Shown here in pieces: positions 26,786 through 36,669 of a stretch of DNA of 64,000 bases. Made by a program: the position numbers and the translations under genes. The notes beneath the pieces are model-generated. The model did not search any database. It saw nothing but the letters and a program-made list of their open reading frames with translations, and was not told the origin of the DNA. The stretch comes from Lachnospiraceae bacterium (lineage in GTDB: Bacteria; Bacillota; Clostridia; Lachnospirales; Lachnospiraceae), in assembly GCA_022845895.1 (NCBI GenBank), contig AP025573.1:4064501-4128500 (forward strand), written 5' to 3'. Numbering within the stretch: the stretch's first letter is position 1; each line of letters starts with the position of its first letter.

Positions 26786-27481
26786 ATGAATGAACAACCT
26801 TATGTATCAAGCCAGATCTGCGTACTGAAAACAGACAAAAAGCTGGTCGCTTTTTATGACAAATTACGTGTTGCTTCCGTATATAACTATTCACAGCTTC
26901 ATGCGGATGGTGAATACATGGAAAACAACCGGAAAGTACGCTCCTTGATTGGAATTACGCTTCTGGACTACTCACAGGGGACAGGACAAAATACCGTAAC
27001 AGTGAAGGCAAACCTTCTGCCGGATGAAATTTTTTATATCTTTTCCCGGCTTCAGGCTGGTTTCCCGGTCTTTGAATTCCGTCAGGATAAAATCTTCGGA
27101 AACAAGGACGAAAACGGTTATTCTTCTGCCACAAAGCTTTCTATCACCAGAAACACACAGGATTACAAAGGGGAACCATTAAGAATCCCATGGAAGATAA
27201 CAATGGAAAATGGCAAAGGAATTGCGGTGAAAAACCAAACTGGAGGCACTTATATGCAAAAAAACAGTTTCCAGTGTACAGCAAAGGCGTCCATCAGTAT
27301 CACGGATGCCGATATGTTTGTATTACTGAACCGTGTCACCCGATACATAACAATGTGGATGATTACGGTATCGCCAAGCCTCATCAGCAACGGTAAAAAT
27401 GCAATGCAGGCTGCCCTAATGCAGAAACAGCAGGCACTGCAGACTCAGGCTAGTTATCAGGAAGATGGTTATGCCGCATAA
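26786..27481 (+). CDS. Hypothetical protein, unknown function
   Basis: A 231-residue cytoplasmic protein with ribosome binding site GAAAGGAC. It has a beta-rich N-terminal half (VKANLLPDEIFYIFSRLQAG) and a Gln-rich C-terminus. It lies 13 bases after the VWA gene, so it is likely co-expressed with the AAA/VWA pair. No known domain is recognised. A strong terminator follows. Confidence 0.55.
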   Translation: MNEQPYVSSQICVLKTDKKLVAFYDKLRVASVYNYSQLHADGEYMENNRKVRSLIGITLLDYSQGTGQNTVTVKANLLPDEIFYIFSRLQAGFPVFEFRQDKIFGNKDENGYSSATKLSITRNTQDYKGEPLRIPWKITMENGKGIAVKNQTGGTYMQKNSFQCTAKASISITDADMFVLLNRVTRYITMWMITVSPSLISNGKNAMQAALMQKQQALQTQASYQEDGYAA

Positions 27482-27489
27482 ATCATTTT

Positions 27490-27517
27490 GGAAGGAAGCG
27501 CCTGCTTCCTTCCTTTT
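27490..27517 (+). terminator. Strong intrinsic terminator
   Basis: GGAAGGAAGC (27490-27499) pairs perfectly with GCTTCCTTCC (27504-27513), loop GCCT, then TTTT. It ends the ssb-AAA-VWA operon unless transcription is antiterminated. No promoter is evident between it and the next gene. Confidence 0.9.
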
Positions 27518-27535
27518 ATGAAGGAGGAAATTTTT

Positions 27536-28051
27536 ATGAGGCCAGCAATGATACGCACCATCGACGCACAAGGGCGATTCATCATCCCCTCGGAGATACG
27601 CAAGACTATGAATCTTTCCGATGGTGATGCTTTGGAAATCCACACAGAGGATAATCAAATCCACCTGACAAAATACTGCGGTACAGGCATCGATTCACCG
27701 GAGATCAAACAGTATTTGGAAATCCTATATTCCGTTATCCGTTGCAGTATTGCCATTTGTTCTGAGGATTACATTATCCTCTCAAAAGGAATCGGTCTTT
27801 TAGAAGGTGCTTCCGTTTCAGCGGATTTTAGCGAATATCTGCGCCGCCGGGAACAGATTATCTTTGACACGCCTGTGTATACAGGCCATTCAAAGGCATA
27901 CCCGGTGGATACGCTGATTCCCCTGCCCGTCGGACAATTACAGCCACCAATGGGACTTCTGCTCTTTAGAAACGGAAAGAAGCAGGTCACCGATGAGGGC
28001 CGGCTCTGTGCTAAGATGATTGCAATGCTTATTTCAAAGAAATTCTTATAA
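27536..28051 (+). CDS. SpoVT/AbrB-family transcription regulator
   Basis: A 171-residue protein. ATG 27536 has AAGGAGG eight bases upstream. The N-terminal AbrB-type swapped-hairpin domain is clear (IRTIDAQGRFIIPSEIRKTM and GDALEIHTED). The C-terminal domain (residues 55-171) looks like the GAF-like domain of SpoVT, the sporulation regulator of Bacillota. This copy is element-borne and precedes a sigma-like gene by 15 bases, so it may tune element genes to host state. Confidence 0.8.
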   Translation: MRPAMIRTIDAQGRFIIPSEIRKTMNLSDGDALEIHTEDNQIHLTKYCGTGIDSPEIKQYLEILYSVIRCSIAICSEDYIILSKGIGLLEGASVSADFSEYLRRREQIIFDTPVYTGHSKAYPVDTLIPLPVGQLQPPMGLLLFRNGKKQVTDEGRLCAKMIAMLISKKFL

Positions 28052-28066
28052 GAAAGAAGGGATATC

Positions 28067-28627
28067 ATGAAAAAACTATATGAATTAACAAAAACAGAAC
28101 AGATTTTTGCCACAAAACACCATGATTTGGTGTACCAGTTTTTGAAGGGCACTTGTCTCCCGGAAAATGATTATTATGATGTAGCCATCTTTGGCTACCT
28201 GCAGGCGGTACAGGAATACCTACGGCGTCCCCAACTGGCTGATGGCTATTCTTTCAAGTCAATTGCATGGACCCAGATGCGAAATGCGGTTGCAGAGGAG
28301 TTTCGCCATATGAATCGTGCAAAGCGAAAAGCGGTCACTGTGTCCTATGTGGAAGATGGTTCCTTATGGGCGCTGAACCGTCTCTTGCCTGACCGTAAAC
28401 CGGCGCTGGAAGATATGCTGCATGACCAGGACATCCTTGCAGAACTGTTATCCTACCTGACGCCCAAAGAACAGGAAGTGGTGCGGCTGAAAGCCGATGG
28501 ATACAGCTATCATGAGATTGCCGAGCGATGCAATATCACTATCCACGGTGTACAAAGCCGCTTTACCCGTTTTCGGAACCGGCTGATGACAATACACGTC
28601 ACACCACAGGGAGGAACTGCAGCATGA
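28067..28627 (+). CDS. Sigma-70-like factor
   Basis: A 186-residue protein with ribosome binding site AGAAAGAAGGG. The region 2-like part includes YYDVAIFGYLQAVQEYLRRP and KSIAWTQMRNAVAEEFR; region 4 is LTPKEQEVVRLKADGYSYHE then RCNITIHGVQSRFTRFR. It is a complete small sigma factor. Its stop overlaps the methylase start (ATGA), so the two are translated together. Confidence 0.8.
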   Translation: MKKLYELTKTEQIFATKHHDLVYQFLKGTCLPENDYYDVAIFGYLQAVQEYLRRPQLADGYSFKSIAWTQMRNAVAEEFRHMNRAKRKAVTVSYVEDGSLWALNRLLPDRKPALEDMLHDQDILAELLSYLTPKEQEVVRLKADGYSYHEIAERCNITIHGVQSRFTRFRNRLMTIHVTPQGGTAA

Positions 28628-29679
28628 AGGAATTGGAAATCCAGCGGGCAGCCCATCTCTTAGAACAGGAATTTGGTTCTAACTGGCGGGCCATTGCCGA
28701 AGAATTGGGAACAGAAGGGTTAAGGAAGCGGGTTGGAAAAGATCTGACTTCTTTTATGGCCTTTCCAAACCGTGGTAATGGCGGTGACAGCCATTGGCGG
28801 GGCAACTGCTCCCCAGAGGTTGTCTCTGCGGTTTTACGTTATGTACTGGACACAAAAAAGTATTACGGAAAAGATACCAGCACATTTACGCTGTTAGATC
28901 CTATGAGCGGCTCCGGCACCAGCCAGTACGCTGCAAACAAGTATCAGGTGCGTTCCCTGCTTTATGACTTAAACCCTGCTCCGCTCTGCGGACGTGGGAA
29001 TTGGAACGCACTGAAAAATGAAGTAGATGATTCAGCGGACTTGATATTCTTTCATCCGCCATATCATAACATCATCAAATACAGCGGTACTATGTGGGGC
29101 TCTCCTCATCCGGATGATCTGTCACGCTGCGAAAGCTATGAAGATTTTCTGGAAAAGTTAAATTATTGTGTAAGAAAATTTTTCTTTGCACTCAGAAAAG
29201 ACGGGCGTCTGGCAATCCTCGTAGGTGATATTCGTACAAAGGGAAAGTTTTACAGCATTCAGCACGATATGATGCGGATGGGCAATTTTGAGTCCTTTCT
29301 GGTCAAAGGGCAGTTTAACTGCGTATCTGACAGCCAGACCTATCGGAAGCCTTTTATCCCCATCGTTACGGAATATTTGTTGGTTTACCACAAACCCGAT
29401 GCACTTATGGTTCCCTTTAGCTGGAAACGAAATGACCAGTTTTCTGTTACCTGCGTTGACCTTGAATCCCTTACATGGCACCACTTAATTCGGATGACAC
29501 TGGAGTATATGGGCGGGCAGGCATTCCTGTCCGAACTGTATGACTTTTTAAAAGGACATCCAAAATCCCAAAAGAACTGCCACTATCAGGAACGTATCCG
29601 GGCAACTTTATACGAGCATCCCAGTGAATATGTTCCCGTCTCACGCGGCTGCTTCCGCTTGATTTATGCGGTTGCTTAA
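28624..29679 (+). CDS. DNA methyltransferase-like protein (N4/N6 type), no restriction partner seen
   Basis: A 351-residue protein. ATG 28624 has GGAGGAACTG upstream and overlaps the sigma stop. Motif I is LLDPMSGSGTSQYAAN at about 88 (AdoMet binding); the catalytic motif IV is FFHPPYHNIIKY at about 141, an HPPY variant of the DPPY/SPPY motif. It should methylate DNA bases, perhaps to protect the element from host restriction. The target recognition region is not obvious. No endonuclease gene lies next to it, so it is an orphan. Confidence 0.8.
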   Translation: MKELEIQRAAHLLEQEFGSNWRAIAEELGTEGLRKRVGKDLTSFMAFPNRGNGGDSHWRGNCSPEVVSAVLRYVLDTKKYYGKDTSTFTLLDPMSGSGTSQYAANKYQVRSLLYDLNPAPLCGRGNWNALKNEVDDSADLIFFHPPYHNIIKYSGTMWGSPHPDDLSRCESYEDFLEKLNYCVRKFFFALRKDGRLAILVGDIRTKGKFYSIQHDMMRMGNFESFLVKGQFNCVSDSQTYRKPFIPIVTEYLLVYHKPDALMVPFSWKRNDQFSVTCVDLESLTWHHLIRMTLEYMGGQAFLSELYDFLKGHPKSQKNCHYQERIRATLYEHPSEYVPVSRGCFRLIYAVA

Positions 29680-29691
29680 AGAAGGAGTGAA

Positions 29692-29946
29692 ATGACTATG
29701 GCAAATCAGAATATAATAGACCTGACAAACGCAAGGAAAAAAACACAAATCCTGACCGGCACTTTATCCCTGCCGCTTAGGGTTGGTGAACGTGCTTGGA
29801 TTACCTATGGAAACCAGACCATTACCACTTCCTTAGTAAGGTATATTTGGGAGGTGGCGCCGGATAGTATCCTTTTTGAAACCTGCAACACAATTTATCG
29901 GCTGAATTATCTGTCAGCCGCCAAAACAGAGGTGATGTGCGCTTGA
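29692..29946 (+). CDS. Small hypothetical protein
   Basis: An 84-residue protein (82 if ATG 29698 is used) with ribosome binding site AAGAAGGAG. It is soluble and beta-rich with one or two Cys residues. It overlaps the next gene by ten bases. No family is recognised. Confidence 0.55.
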   Translation: MTMANQNIIDLTNARKKTQILTGTLSLPLRVGERAWITYGNQTITTSLVRYIWEVAPDSILFETCNTIYRLNYLSAAKTEVMCA

Positions 29947-30575
29947 CCACGCAAGAACTGGAGGGCAGCCTTGAAAGGCTGCTTTCCATCTTAAAAAAAA
30001 ACCGGGAAAACGTGGACCCGCAACAGCTAAAGACAATCTATCGTCAGGCTTATCAAGCCTTGCTGCAGAAGATTCAGATCACAGCGACACAGTATGTCAA
30101 GAATATTGCACTTACGGGCCTGCTTGTCAATCCCAATGCAGATTTAGATGAACAGATAGCGGTCATAAACCGTACCATAGAGGACTCCGGTATGATGAAA
30201 GCAATCAGCCGCAGTATTTTTCAGTCCTATGATTTAAAGCGTGCCCATGGGCTGACCATGGAGCTTCGTCACAAAATCGAAGCCTCCCTGCAGCCTTTTA
30301 TCGCTCTGGAAAATTATTGGGTTATGGACTTGGATCATCCCGAACAACACCCTGTGCTTTATAACACAATTATGCGTAGAGTTTACGAAAATGGCCAATG
30401 GGTTCCGCAAAAGCTGGACCTGCAGGGGAAATTTCTCCTGCAAGACCAGTCTGTAAAATTTTTTATGAAATGTATAGCAGCGAAAGGAGATGCACCAAAT
30501 GACACAAAAGAACAAGGGACTTACCATGAAACTGTCGCTTTATTTAACCAGCGTTCAAATAAGAGAAGTCCATGA
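29937..30575 (+). CDS. Hypothetical helical protein
   Basis: A 212-residue protein (GTG 29937; TTG 29943 is an alternative better spaced from AGAGGTGA). It is helical and charged with no membrane segment or motif that I recognise. It overlaps both neighbours, a sign of coupled translation in one operon. Confidence 0.55.
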   Translation: MRLTTQELEGSLERLLSILKKNRENVDPQQLKTIYRQAYQALLQKIQITATQYVKNIALTGLLVNPNADLDEQIAVINRTIEDSGMMKAISRSIFQSYDLKRAHGLTMELRHKIEASLQPFIALENYWVMDLDHPEQHPVLYNTIMRRVYENGQWVPQKLDLQGKFLLQDQSVKFFMKCIAAKGDAPNDTKEQGTYHETVALFNQRSNKRSP

Positions 30576-30819
30576 GTTATATCAGCGGCATTGCTTTTAT
30601 CAGGATTTTATTGAGCGCTGCAACGAGCGCCTTCAGGATAAAACCGGGCTTTGCAATCTTCCCTATGACACACTCTCCGAGGAGGACTCCTTGTTAGATT
30701 TTGCTTACATATTATACTGTAAGTGGAAAGATTGCAATGTAACTTATAACACCACGCTGGATTCTGTCATTGATGAAGTGGAGAGTCTTCTGAATTGGAC
30801 GAATTCTTATTCTGGATGA
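30499..30819 (+). CDS. Small hypothetical protein
   Basis: A 106-residue protein. ATG 30499 is chosen because AAAGGAG lies 10 bases upstream; an ATG at 30490 overlaps that site. It overlaps the preceding gene by 77 bases in another frame. It is helical and acidic (DSVIDEVESLLNW). It is the last gene of the operon before a terminator. Confidence 0.5.
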   Translation: MTQKNKGLTMKLSLYLTSVQIREVHELYQRHCFYQDFIERCNERLQDKTGLCNLPYDTLSEEDSLLDFAYILYCKWKDCNVTYNTTLDSVIDEVESLLNWTNSYSG

Positions 30820-30856
30820 AGGTAAGTATCTTATATCAAAATTGCAGAATGACTTT

Positions 30857-30883
30857 GGGCCGCCCTCATGGACGGTCCTTTTT
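30857..30883 (+). terminator. Intrinsic terminator, first copy of a duplicated type
   Basis: GGGCCG (30857-30862) with CGGTCC (30873-30878; one G-U), then TTTTT. A close relative lies at 34906-34934 with the same CCGCCCT loop entry and GGACGGTCC arm. Confidence 0.8.
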
Positions 30884-30917
30884 AATGCAAAGCCATACAA
30901 AATATAGTGTTTTCATA

Positions 30918-30946
30918 TTGAAAATATCAATATATAGTGTTATACT
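30918..30946 (+). promoter_or_regulatory. Promoter of leader RNA copy B and ligA operon
   Basis: TTGAAA (30918-30923), a 17-base spacer, TATACT (30941-30946). Confidence 0.8.
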
Positions 30947-30960
30947 GTGATTGTAGTAAA

Positions 30961-31013
30961 TGTTTGTGCCTATCCGGAAGGATAACACATGTTGTTTAGG
31001 TTTGAAATAGATA
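30961..31013 (+). ncRNA. Leader RNA motif, copy B (upstream of ligA)
   Basis: The outer stem TGTG (30965-30968) pairs with CACA (30986-30989). It encloses TATCC/GGATA closed by a GGAA tetraloop (a GNRA type). The tail CATGTTGTTTAGGTTTG and AAATAG matches copy A. It has the same order as copy A: promoter, motif, terminator, gene. Copy B has one inner hairpin where copy A has two. Confidence 0.6.
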
Positions 31014-31058
31014 GCTAGAAGTCTGCTCTGCATGATGCAGGGGCTTCTGGCTTTTTTT
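31014..31058 (+). terminator. Intrinsic terminator after leader RNA copy B
   Basis: GCTAGAAGTC (31014-31023) pairs with GGCTTCTGGC (31042-31051; two G-U), with an inner CTGC/GCAG stem, then seven Ts. Between it and ligA (31059-31188) lies a 36-codon frame at 31082-31192 whose stop overlaps the ligA start; its ribosome binding site is weak, so I do not call it. Confidence 0.85.
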
Positions 31059-31128
31059 ATTTTGCAGGGTTCTGCAGGGAAATGGAGAATGGCGTTACGC
31101 TCGTTCTTCTTTTTTTATACCCAAATAA

Positions 31129-33192
<2,064 letters not shown>

Positions 33193-33229
33193 AGCAGTAC
33201 GCAAAATACAATACGGAGGAAATAAAACC

Positions 33230-33919
33230 ATGAAGCAAAGTTTAATTGATGAATACTTAAATTCTACTATCAAAGCCGATGAAACCTTTCAGTTTCATTG
33301 TACCCAGTGCGGGAAATGCTGCCTGAACAGGGAGGACATTATCTTGACGCCAAAAGATTTATTTCGTATTTCGCAAAAGCTGACCATGCTTCCTGAAAAG
33401 GTTATCAGGCAATATTGCGATGCATATATAGGACGCAATTCACACCTTCCTGTTGTCAGACTTAATCCACAAGGGCAGCTGAAACGCTGTCCTCTGTTGT
33501 CTGGCAACCAATGCTCAGTTCACGATGCAAAACCAGCCGTATGCGCCATATTCCCTATTGGGCGCTTTATACGCATGGAGAAAGGCTCTCACTCTATATC
33601 CCCCAAAATTGAATTCATTTGTCAGAATCCGGGGTGTGGTGATAACTCAGAAACACATACGGTACAGGATTGGCTTTCCAGTTTTGAAATTGAGGTGGAT
33701 GACTGGTTCTTTGTTAAATGGACAGAGTTGTTAGCGAAACTCAGCATGGCCATACAAAAAACCGAGGGCATACTTGATGAAATGGAAATGCGTAGATTAT
33801 GGAATCATTGTTTTAAATATTTATATCTCAATTACAATCCATACCAGCCATTTAAGGCTCAGTTTCAGTCTAACAGGAACAATCTTTTGAAGCTGGCAGA
33901 AATGTTTTCTATAGTTTAA
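33230..33919 (+). CDS. YkgJ-family Cys-cluster protein
   Basis: A 229-residue protein. ATG 33230 has ACGGAGG upstream. HCTQCGKCCLNREDI at about 23 and CPLLSGNQCSVHDAKPAVCA at about 88 form the YkgJ cluster thought to bind iron or zinc. The C-terminal half is helical. The family is linked to metal-dependent modification but its reaction is unproven. It follows ligA by 37 bases and is ended by a terminator. Confidence 0.8.
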   Translation: MKQSLIDEYLNSTIKADETFQFHCTQCGKCCLNREDIILTPKDLFRISQKLTMLPEKVIRQYCDAYIGRNSHLPVVRLNPQGQLKRCPLLSGNQCSVHDAKPAVCAIFPIGRFIRMEKGSHSISPKIEFICQNPGCGDNSETHTVQDWLSSFEIEVDDWFFVKWTELLAKLSMAIQKTEGILDEMEMRRLWNHCFKYLYLNYNPYQPFKAQFQSNRNNLLKLAEMFSIV

Positions 33920-33927
33920 ATGCAACA

Positions 33928-33955
33928 AGGGGTGCGGTTTTTCCGTACCTCTTTT
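33928..33955 (+). terminator. Intrinsic terminator
   Basis: AGGGGTGCGG (33928-33937) pairs with CCGTACCTCT (33943-33952; two G-U), with a short T run. Confidence 0.75.
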
Positions 33956-33984
33956 CAAAAAATGAATATGATGAGGTGATTAAA

Positions 33985-34452
33985 TTGCAAGAAACACAAG
34001 GTATCTCAAAAATTACATCCTTCAGAGGAAAATACGCTTTTCTCAGCAATTTTTATAATGCTCCTATTATCTACCGTGGCCTGCGCTATGCCAATAACGA
34101 GGCGGCATTCCAGTCACAGAAAACACTCTATCCAAAAGAGCGCCTGAAGTTCTGTAGTTCTCAGCTTGCTGATCCTGCGGAGGCAAAACGACTTGGACGC
34201 CGGATCACGCTGCGTCCGGACTGGGAAAAGGTCAAGATTATGCTAATGTACGAAATCTGCATGACCAAATTCCATCAGCACCCGGAGCTTGCACAGGCAT
34301 TGCTAGCGACAGATAATGCTTTACTCATTGAGGAGAACGTGTGGAAGGACCGGTATTGGGGAATGTGTGACGGTTATGGAGAGAACAATCTGGGACTTAT
34401 CCTAATGGACATTCGAGGAAAGCTAAGAATGGACTATCAAAGAGCAATGTAA
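33985..34452 (+). CDS. NADAR-family protein (YbiA-like N-glycosidase)
   Basis: A 155-residue protein. TTG 33985 is preferred because GAGGTG lies 6 bases upstream; GTG 33976 overlaps that site. Family marks are FRGKYAFLSNFYNAPI, YANNEAAFQSQKT and the C-terminal DRYWGMCDGYGENNLG. NADAR proteins cleave N-glycosidic bonds of ADP-ribose or riboflavin-type compounds, and some remove ADP-ribose from DNA. It lies near an NAD-using ligase and may protect or repair element DNA; this is inference. Confidence 0.85.
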   Translation: MQETQGISKITSFRGKYAFLSNFYNAPIIYRGLRYANNEAAFQSQKTLYPKERLKFCSSQLADPAEAKRLGRRITLRPDWEKVKIMLMYEICMTKFHQHPELAQALLATDNALLIEENVWKDRYWGMCDGYGENNLGLILMDIRGKLRMDYQRAM

Positions 34453-34464
34453 GTGGAGGAAAAA

Positions 34465-34761
34465 ATGTTTGAAATTAAATATAATGGAATACTATATAAA
34501 GCAGGACAACCAATTATCGGCACTCCAAAAAGCGATTACCATGGACTCCATGGCGTGATTCTGGAAATACGGGATGGCAGTGAGAAGGAAACAGATAATC
34601 CGACACCGGATATTTACTGCTGTTTCGCTCCGCCACACTCCCCAGCCGAAATCAGGGATCTGGAAAGACGTTTTTCGGAGCTATATCAAATATCAAAAAG
34701 CATAGAGGACATTCCCTTAGACCTCGTTATTGTGGCACCGGATGAAATACGGCTGCTGTAA
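34465..34761 (+). CDS. Small hypothetical protein
   Basis: A 98-residue protein. ATG 34465 has GTGGAGG five bases upstream. It is acidic and beta-rich (MFEIKYNGILYKAGQPIIG). It lies 12 bases after the NADAR gene, so it is in the same operon. No family is recognised. Confidence 0.55.
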   Translation: MFEIKYNGILYKAGQPIIGTPKSDYHGLHGVILEIRDGSEKETDNPTPDIYCCFAPPHSPAEIRDLERRFSELYQISKSIEDIPLDLVIVAPDEIRLL

Positions 34762-34905
34762 GCGAAAATATGATGGCCTGTATCTGTATCAGTGTTCGTG
34801 CCTTTCTATAAGCATATAGTGAAGATGGGGTTGTATTATGGCCGAAAGCATAAAAGATTTGTCTCAATGCCGTTAGGATTGCTCTGTTGGAGAGGATAAT
34901 ACTTC

Positions 34906-34934
34906 GGACCGCCCTTACTCGGACGGTCCTTTTT
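34906..34934 (+). terminator. Intrinsic terminator, second copy of the duplicated type
   Basis: GGACCG (34906-34911) pairs with CGGTCC (34924-34929), then TTTTT. It ends the + strand operons and overlaps the stop of the convergent gene. The preceding gap (34762-34905) holds a possible degenerate leader-RNA relative (see rejected list). Confidence 0.8.
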
Positions 34935-35226
34935 CACTTCTGTGTGGTTGCAACAGTTCACCTGCCTGCGTAAGAAACTCCTCTTTATCCGATGTTTCCA
35001 AGAAAAGTTTCCACAAGAGCTCATGCAGTCTTTGAGGTGGCAGATTCCCGCACTGTGACTCTATCATTTTCAGGAACGGATATACCATAGTATTACGGAT
35101 ATTCCCCCTGGATAGAAGCTGTTCCTTTTCCGTACCATACACCTCGTGTAAACACTCCAGCATAATTGCCACATCATTTACGGATTTCATAATAAACCGT
35201 TCATACTGCCTTTGTACTGTCTGCAT
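34915..35226 (-). CDS. Small hypothetical protein of the resolvase operon
   Basis: A 103-residue protein with ribosome binding site GGAGGGAAAG. It is helical and rich in Leu and Glu (LHELLWKLFLETSDKEEFLT). It is the last of three minus-strand genes that start with the resolvase. No family is recognised. Confidence 0.55.
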   Translation of the reverse strand: MQTVQRQYERFIMKSVNDVAIMLECLHEVYGTEKEQLLSRGNIRNTMVYPFLKMIESQCGNLPPQRLHELLWKLFLETSDKEEFLTQAGELLQPHRSEKGPSE

Positions 35227-35235
35227 CTTTCCCTC

Positions 35236-35463
35236 CTATATCCGTACCGGCAAGGCATCCAAACACGTGGTTCGCAAACCGACCAGATACCATTTGTCCT
35301 TGTCGCCCATTTCAATCCGAACCGGCACCCATTCATTTCCTACCCGCACTTCAAAGCATTCGCCGCAATGAAGTCCCCCATAAAATTCCTCCAAACCAAA
35401 CCGAATATCATACCGCCCGGATCTCTGATCCAAAAATAAACTTCCTTCTCGTAACTTCCTCAT
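35236..35463 (-). CDS. DUF5348-like small protein
   Basis: A 75-residue protein with GCGGAGG upstream. RSGRYDIRFGLEEFYGGLHC and CFEVRVGNEWVPVRIE match my memory of DUF5348 proteins, small beta-rich proteins common on clostridial mobile elements. The function is unknown. It lies nine bases before the next gene. Confidence 0.65.
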   Translation of the reverse strand: MRKLREGSLFLDQRSGRYDIRFGLEEFYGGLHCGECFEVRVGNEWVPVRIEMGDKDKWYLVGLRTTCLDALPVRI

Positions 35464-35507
35464 TTCAGTACCTCCGCAAAATTTTATTTTATATAAAATA
35501 GAAACCC

Positions 35508-36167
35508 TTAATTTTGTCTTTCAGGAATTTTATTCTGTTTTTTCAGATATTTTTTCCGGTATCGGTAAAAGGTGGTGCTTGCCATCCCCAGCTCCCGCAT
35601 GAGTACCGTAGGCGTGACCTCTTGCCTAAGAACACGCTCGTATGCTTTCGCAAAGGCCTCCGCCCCCATTACTGCAGGTCGGCCATAATCATCCCATTCC
35701 CCGCGACGCTTTTTGGCCTCAATGCCTTCCCGCTGGCGCTTTTCTTTTTTCTGCATTTCAGCTTCCGCAAAAGAAGCATACATCTCCAGCATTAGATTGT
35801 TGATGGTCTCCATCATCAGTTTTGCCAAACCATTCTCCATCTGAGACAAGTCTACAAGGGTGGTTGGCAGTTCAAGTACCATAACACGCACTTCCATATC
35901 CTTTAAGTGCTGTAGCTCTTTCAAGATTTCTTTTTTATTTCTCCCCAGCCGGTCTACCTCCGTAATAATTAACGTATCACCCGCACGTAACACGTCTTCG
36001 ATCAGGACAGTATATCTGGGCCTGTCGAAATTTCTTCCAGTCCTTTTTTCCATATAAATATTTGTTAATGGCAGTTTATGCTCCCTGCAGTATTCTCTGA
36101 TCTCTATATCGCCCCGGTCAAGGTGCTGCTTTGCGGTGCTGGCCCGGTGATACCCATATATACTCAT
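35508..36167 (-). CDS. Serine recombinase (resolvase/invertase family)
   Basis: A 219-residue protein. The resolvase domain begins with GYHRASTAKQ, in which the Ser is the nucleophile (about residue 10), then LRAGDTLIITEVDRLGRNKKE. A long helix (about 105-150) leads to a short C-terminal helix-turn-helix (TVLMRELGMASTTFYRYRKK). It is a small resolvase, not a large integrase, so it more likely resolves or inverts DNA than integrates the element. The upstream gap has paired direct repeats that could be its site. RBS: AGAAGGAGTG. Confidence 0.88.
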   Translation of the reverse strand: MSIYGYHRASTAKQHLDRGDIEIREYCREHKLPLTNIYMEKRTGRNFDRPRYTVLIEDVLRAGDTLIITEVDRLGRNKKEILKELQHLKDMEVRVMVLELPTTLVDLSQMENGLAKLMMETINNLMLEMYASFAEAEMQKKEKRQREGIEAKKRRGEWDDYGRPAVMGAEAFAKAYERVLRQEVTPTVLMRELGMASTTFYRYRKKYLKKQNKIPERQN

Positions 36168-36234
36168 TTTTCCTCACTCCTTCTCCCAAAATGTCCACAT
36201 CTTTAGGTGGGACGTCCCAAAACCTTTTTTGCAT

Positions 36235-36294
36235 ACTTTTTGGTACGGAAATCATGGCTTTTTTTTGATTTCCAAAATCCTTACTTTTTGGTAC
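36235..36294. repeat. Paired direct repeats upstream of the resolvase gene (candidate recombination site/operator)
   Basis: TACTTTTTGGTAC occurs twice (36234-36246 and 36282-36294), 48 bases apart. Between them GGAAATC and GATTTCC (36247-36253 region and 36268-36274) form an inverted repeat. The rest of the 36168-36480 gap holds the palindromic GGGACGTCCC at 36209-36218 and the terminator below. Confidence 0.5.
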
Positions 36295-36325
36295 ATATAT
36301 AAATACGGTGTTTAAGGAAAAAGCG

Positions 36326-36361
36326 CAAAAAACTCCCAGAGGTTGTTACTCCTCTGAGAGT
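36326..36361 (-). terminator. Intrinsic terminator of the sigma/HTH_16 operon
   Basis: On the minus strand an 11-base stem (36332-36342 with 36351-36361; one wobble) is followed by six Ts. Confidence 0.85.
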
Positions 36362-36480
36362 GGTTGAAAATTATATCGGATACACTTACCGTATAAAAAT
36401 ATTTCAGATACCATGTGCTCGGTTTGATTTTTTTATTAGAATGCACATAGACATCTGCTTTCCCTTCTGGCGTTCATCAT

Positions 36481-36669
36481 TTACTCAAGTATCTGAAACC
36501 TCCGAATACACACCAATAGCGTTCCCGCCAGCTCCTGATATAAGTCCTCGTCAAAGTTGCCCTCTACGATAGACTTCTTAATCAAAAGCGGCTTATACAT
36601 TTCAAAAATCTGCACAACAGCAGTCTCATTCCCTTCTCTTGCCTGTAACAGCAACTGTTCAAAATTCAT
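36481..36669 (-). CDS. HTH_16 regulator of conjugative elements
   Basis: A 62-residue protein. MNFEQLLLQAREGNETAV then YKPLLIKKSIVEGNFDEDLY is the pattern of the HTH_16 domain found in Tn916-class elements (a truncated sigma-like helix domain). It overlaps the end of the upstream sigma-like gene by 11 bases and so is translated with it. Confidence 0.85.
   Translation of the reverse strand: MNFEQLLLQAREGNETAVVQIFEMYKPLLIKKSIVEGNFDEDLYQELAGTLLVCIRRFQILE

Noticed and set aside
34783..34850. Possible third copy of the leader RNA motif (TGTTCGTGCCT, then a CTATA/TATAG hairpin)
   Set aside because: Only the first 11 bases resemble copy B. The tail GTTTARGTTTG is absent and there is no clear promoter.
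35508..36167. Calling the serine recombinase the integrase of the element
   Set aside because: At 219 residues with a short C-terminal helix-turn-helix it is a small resolvase/invertase, not a large serine integrase.
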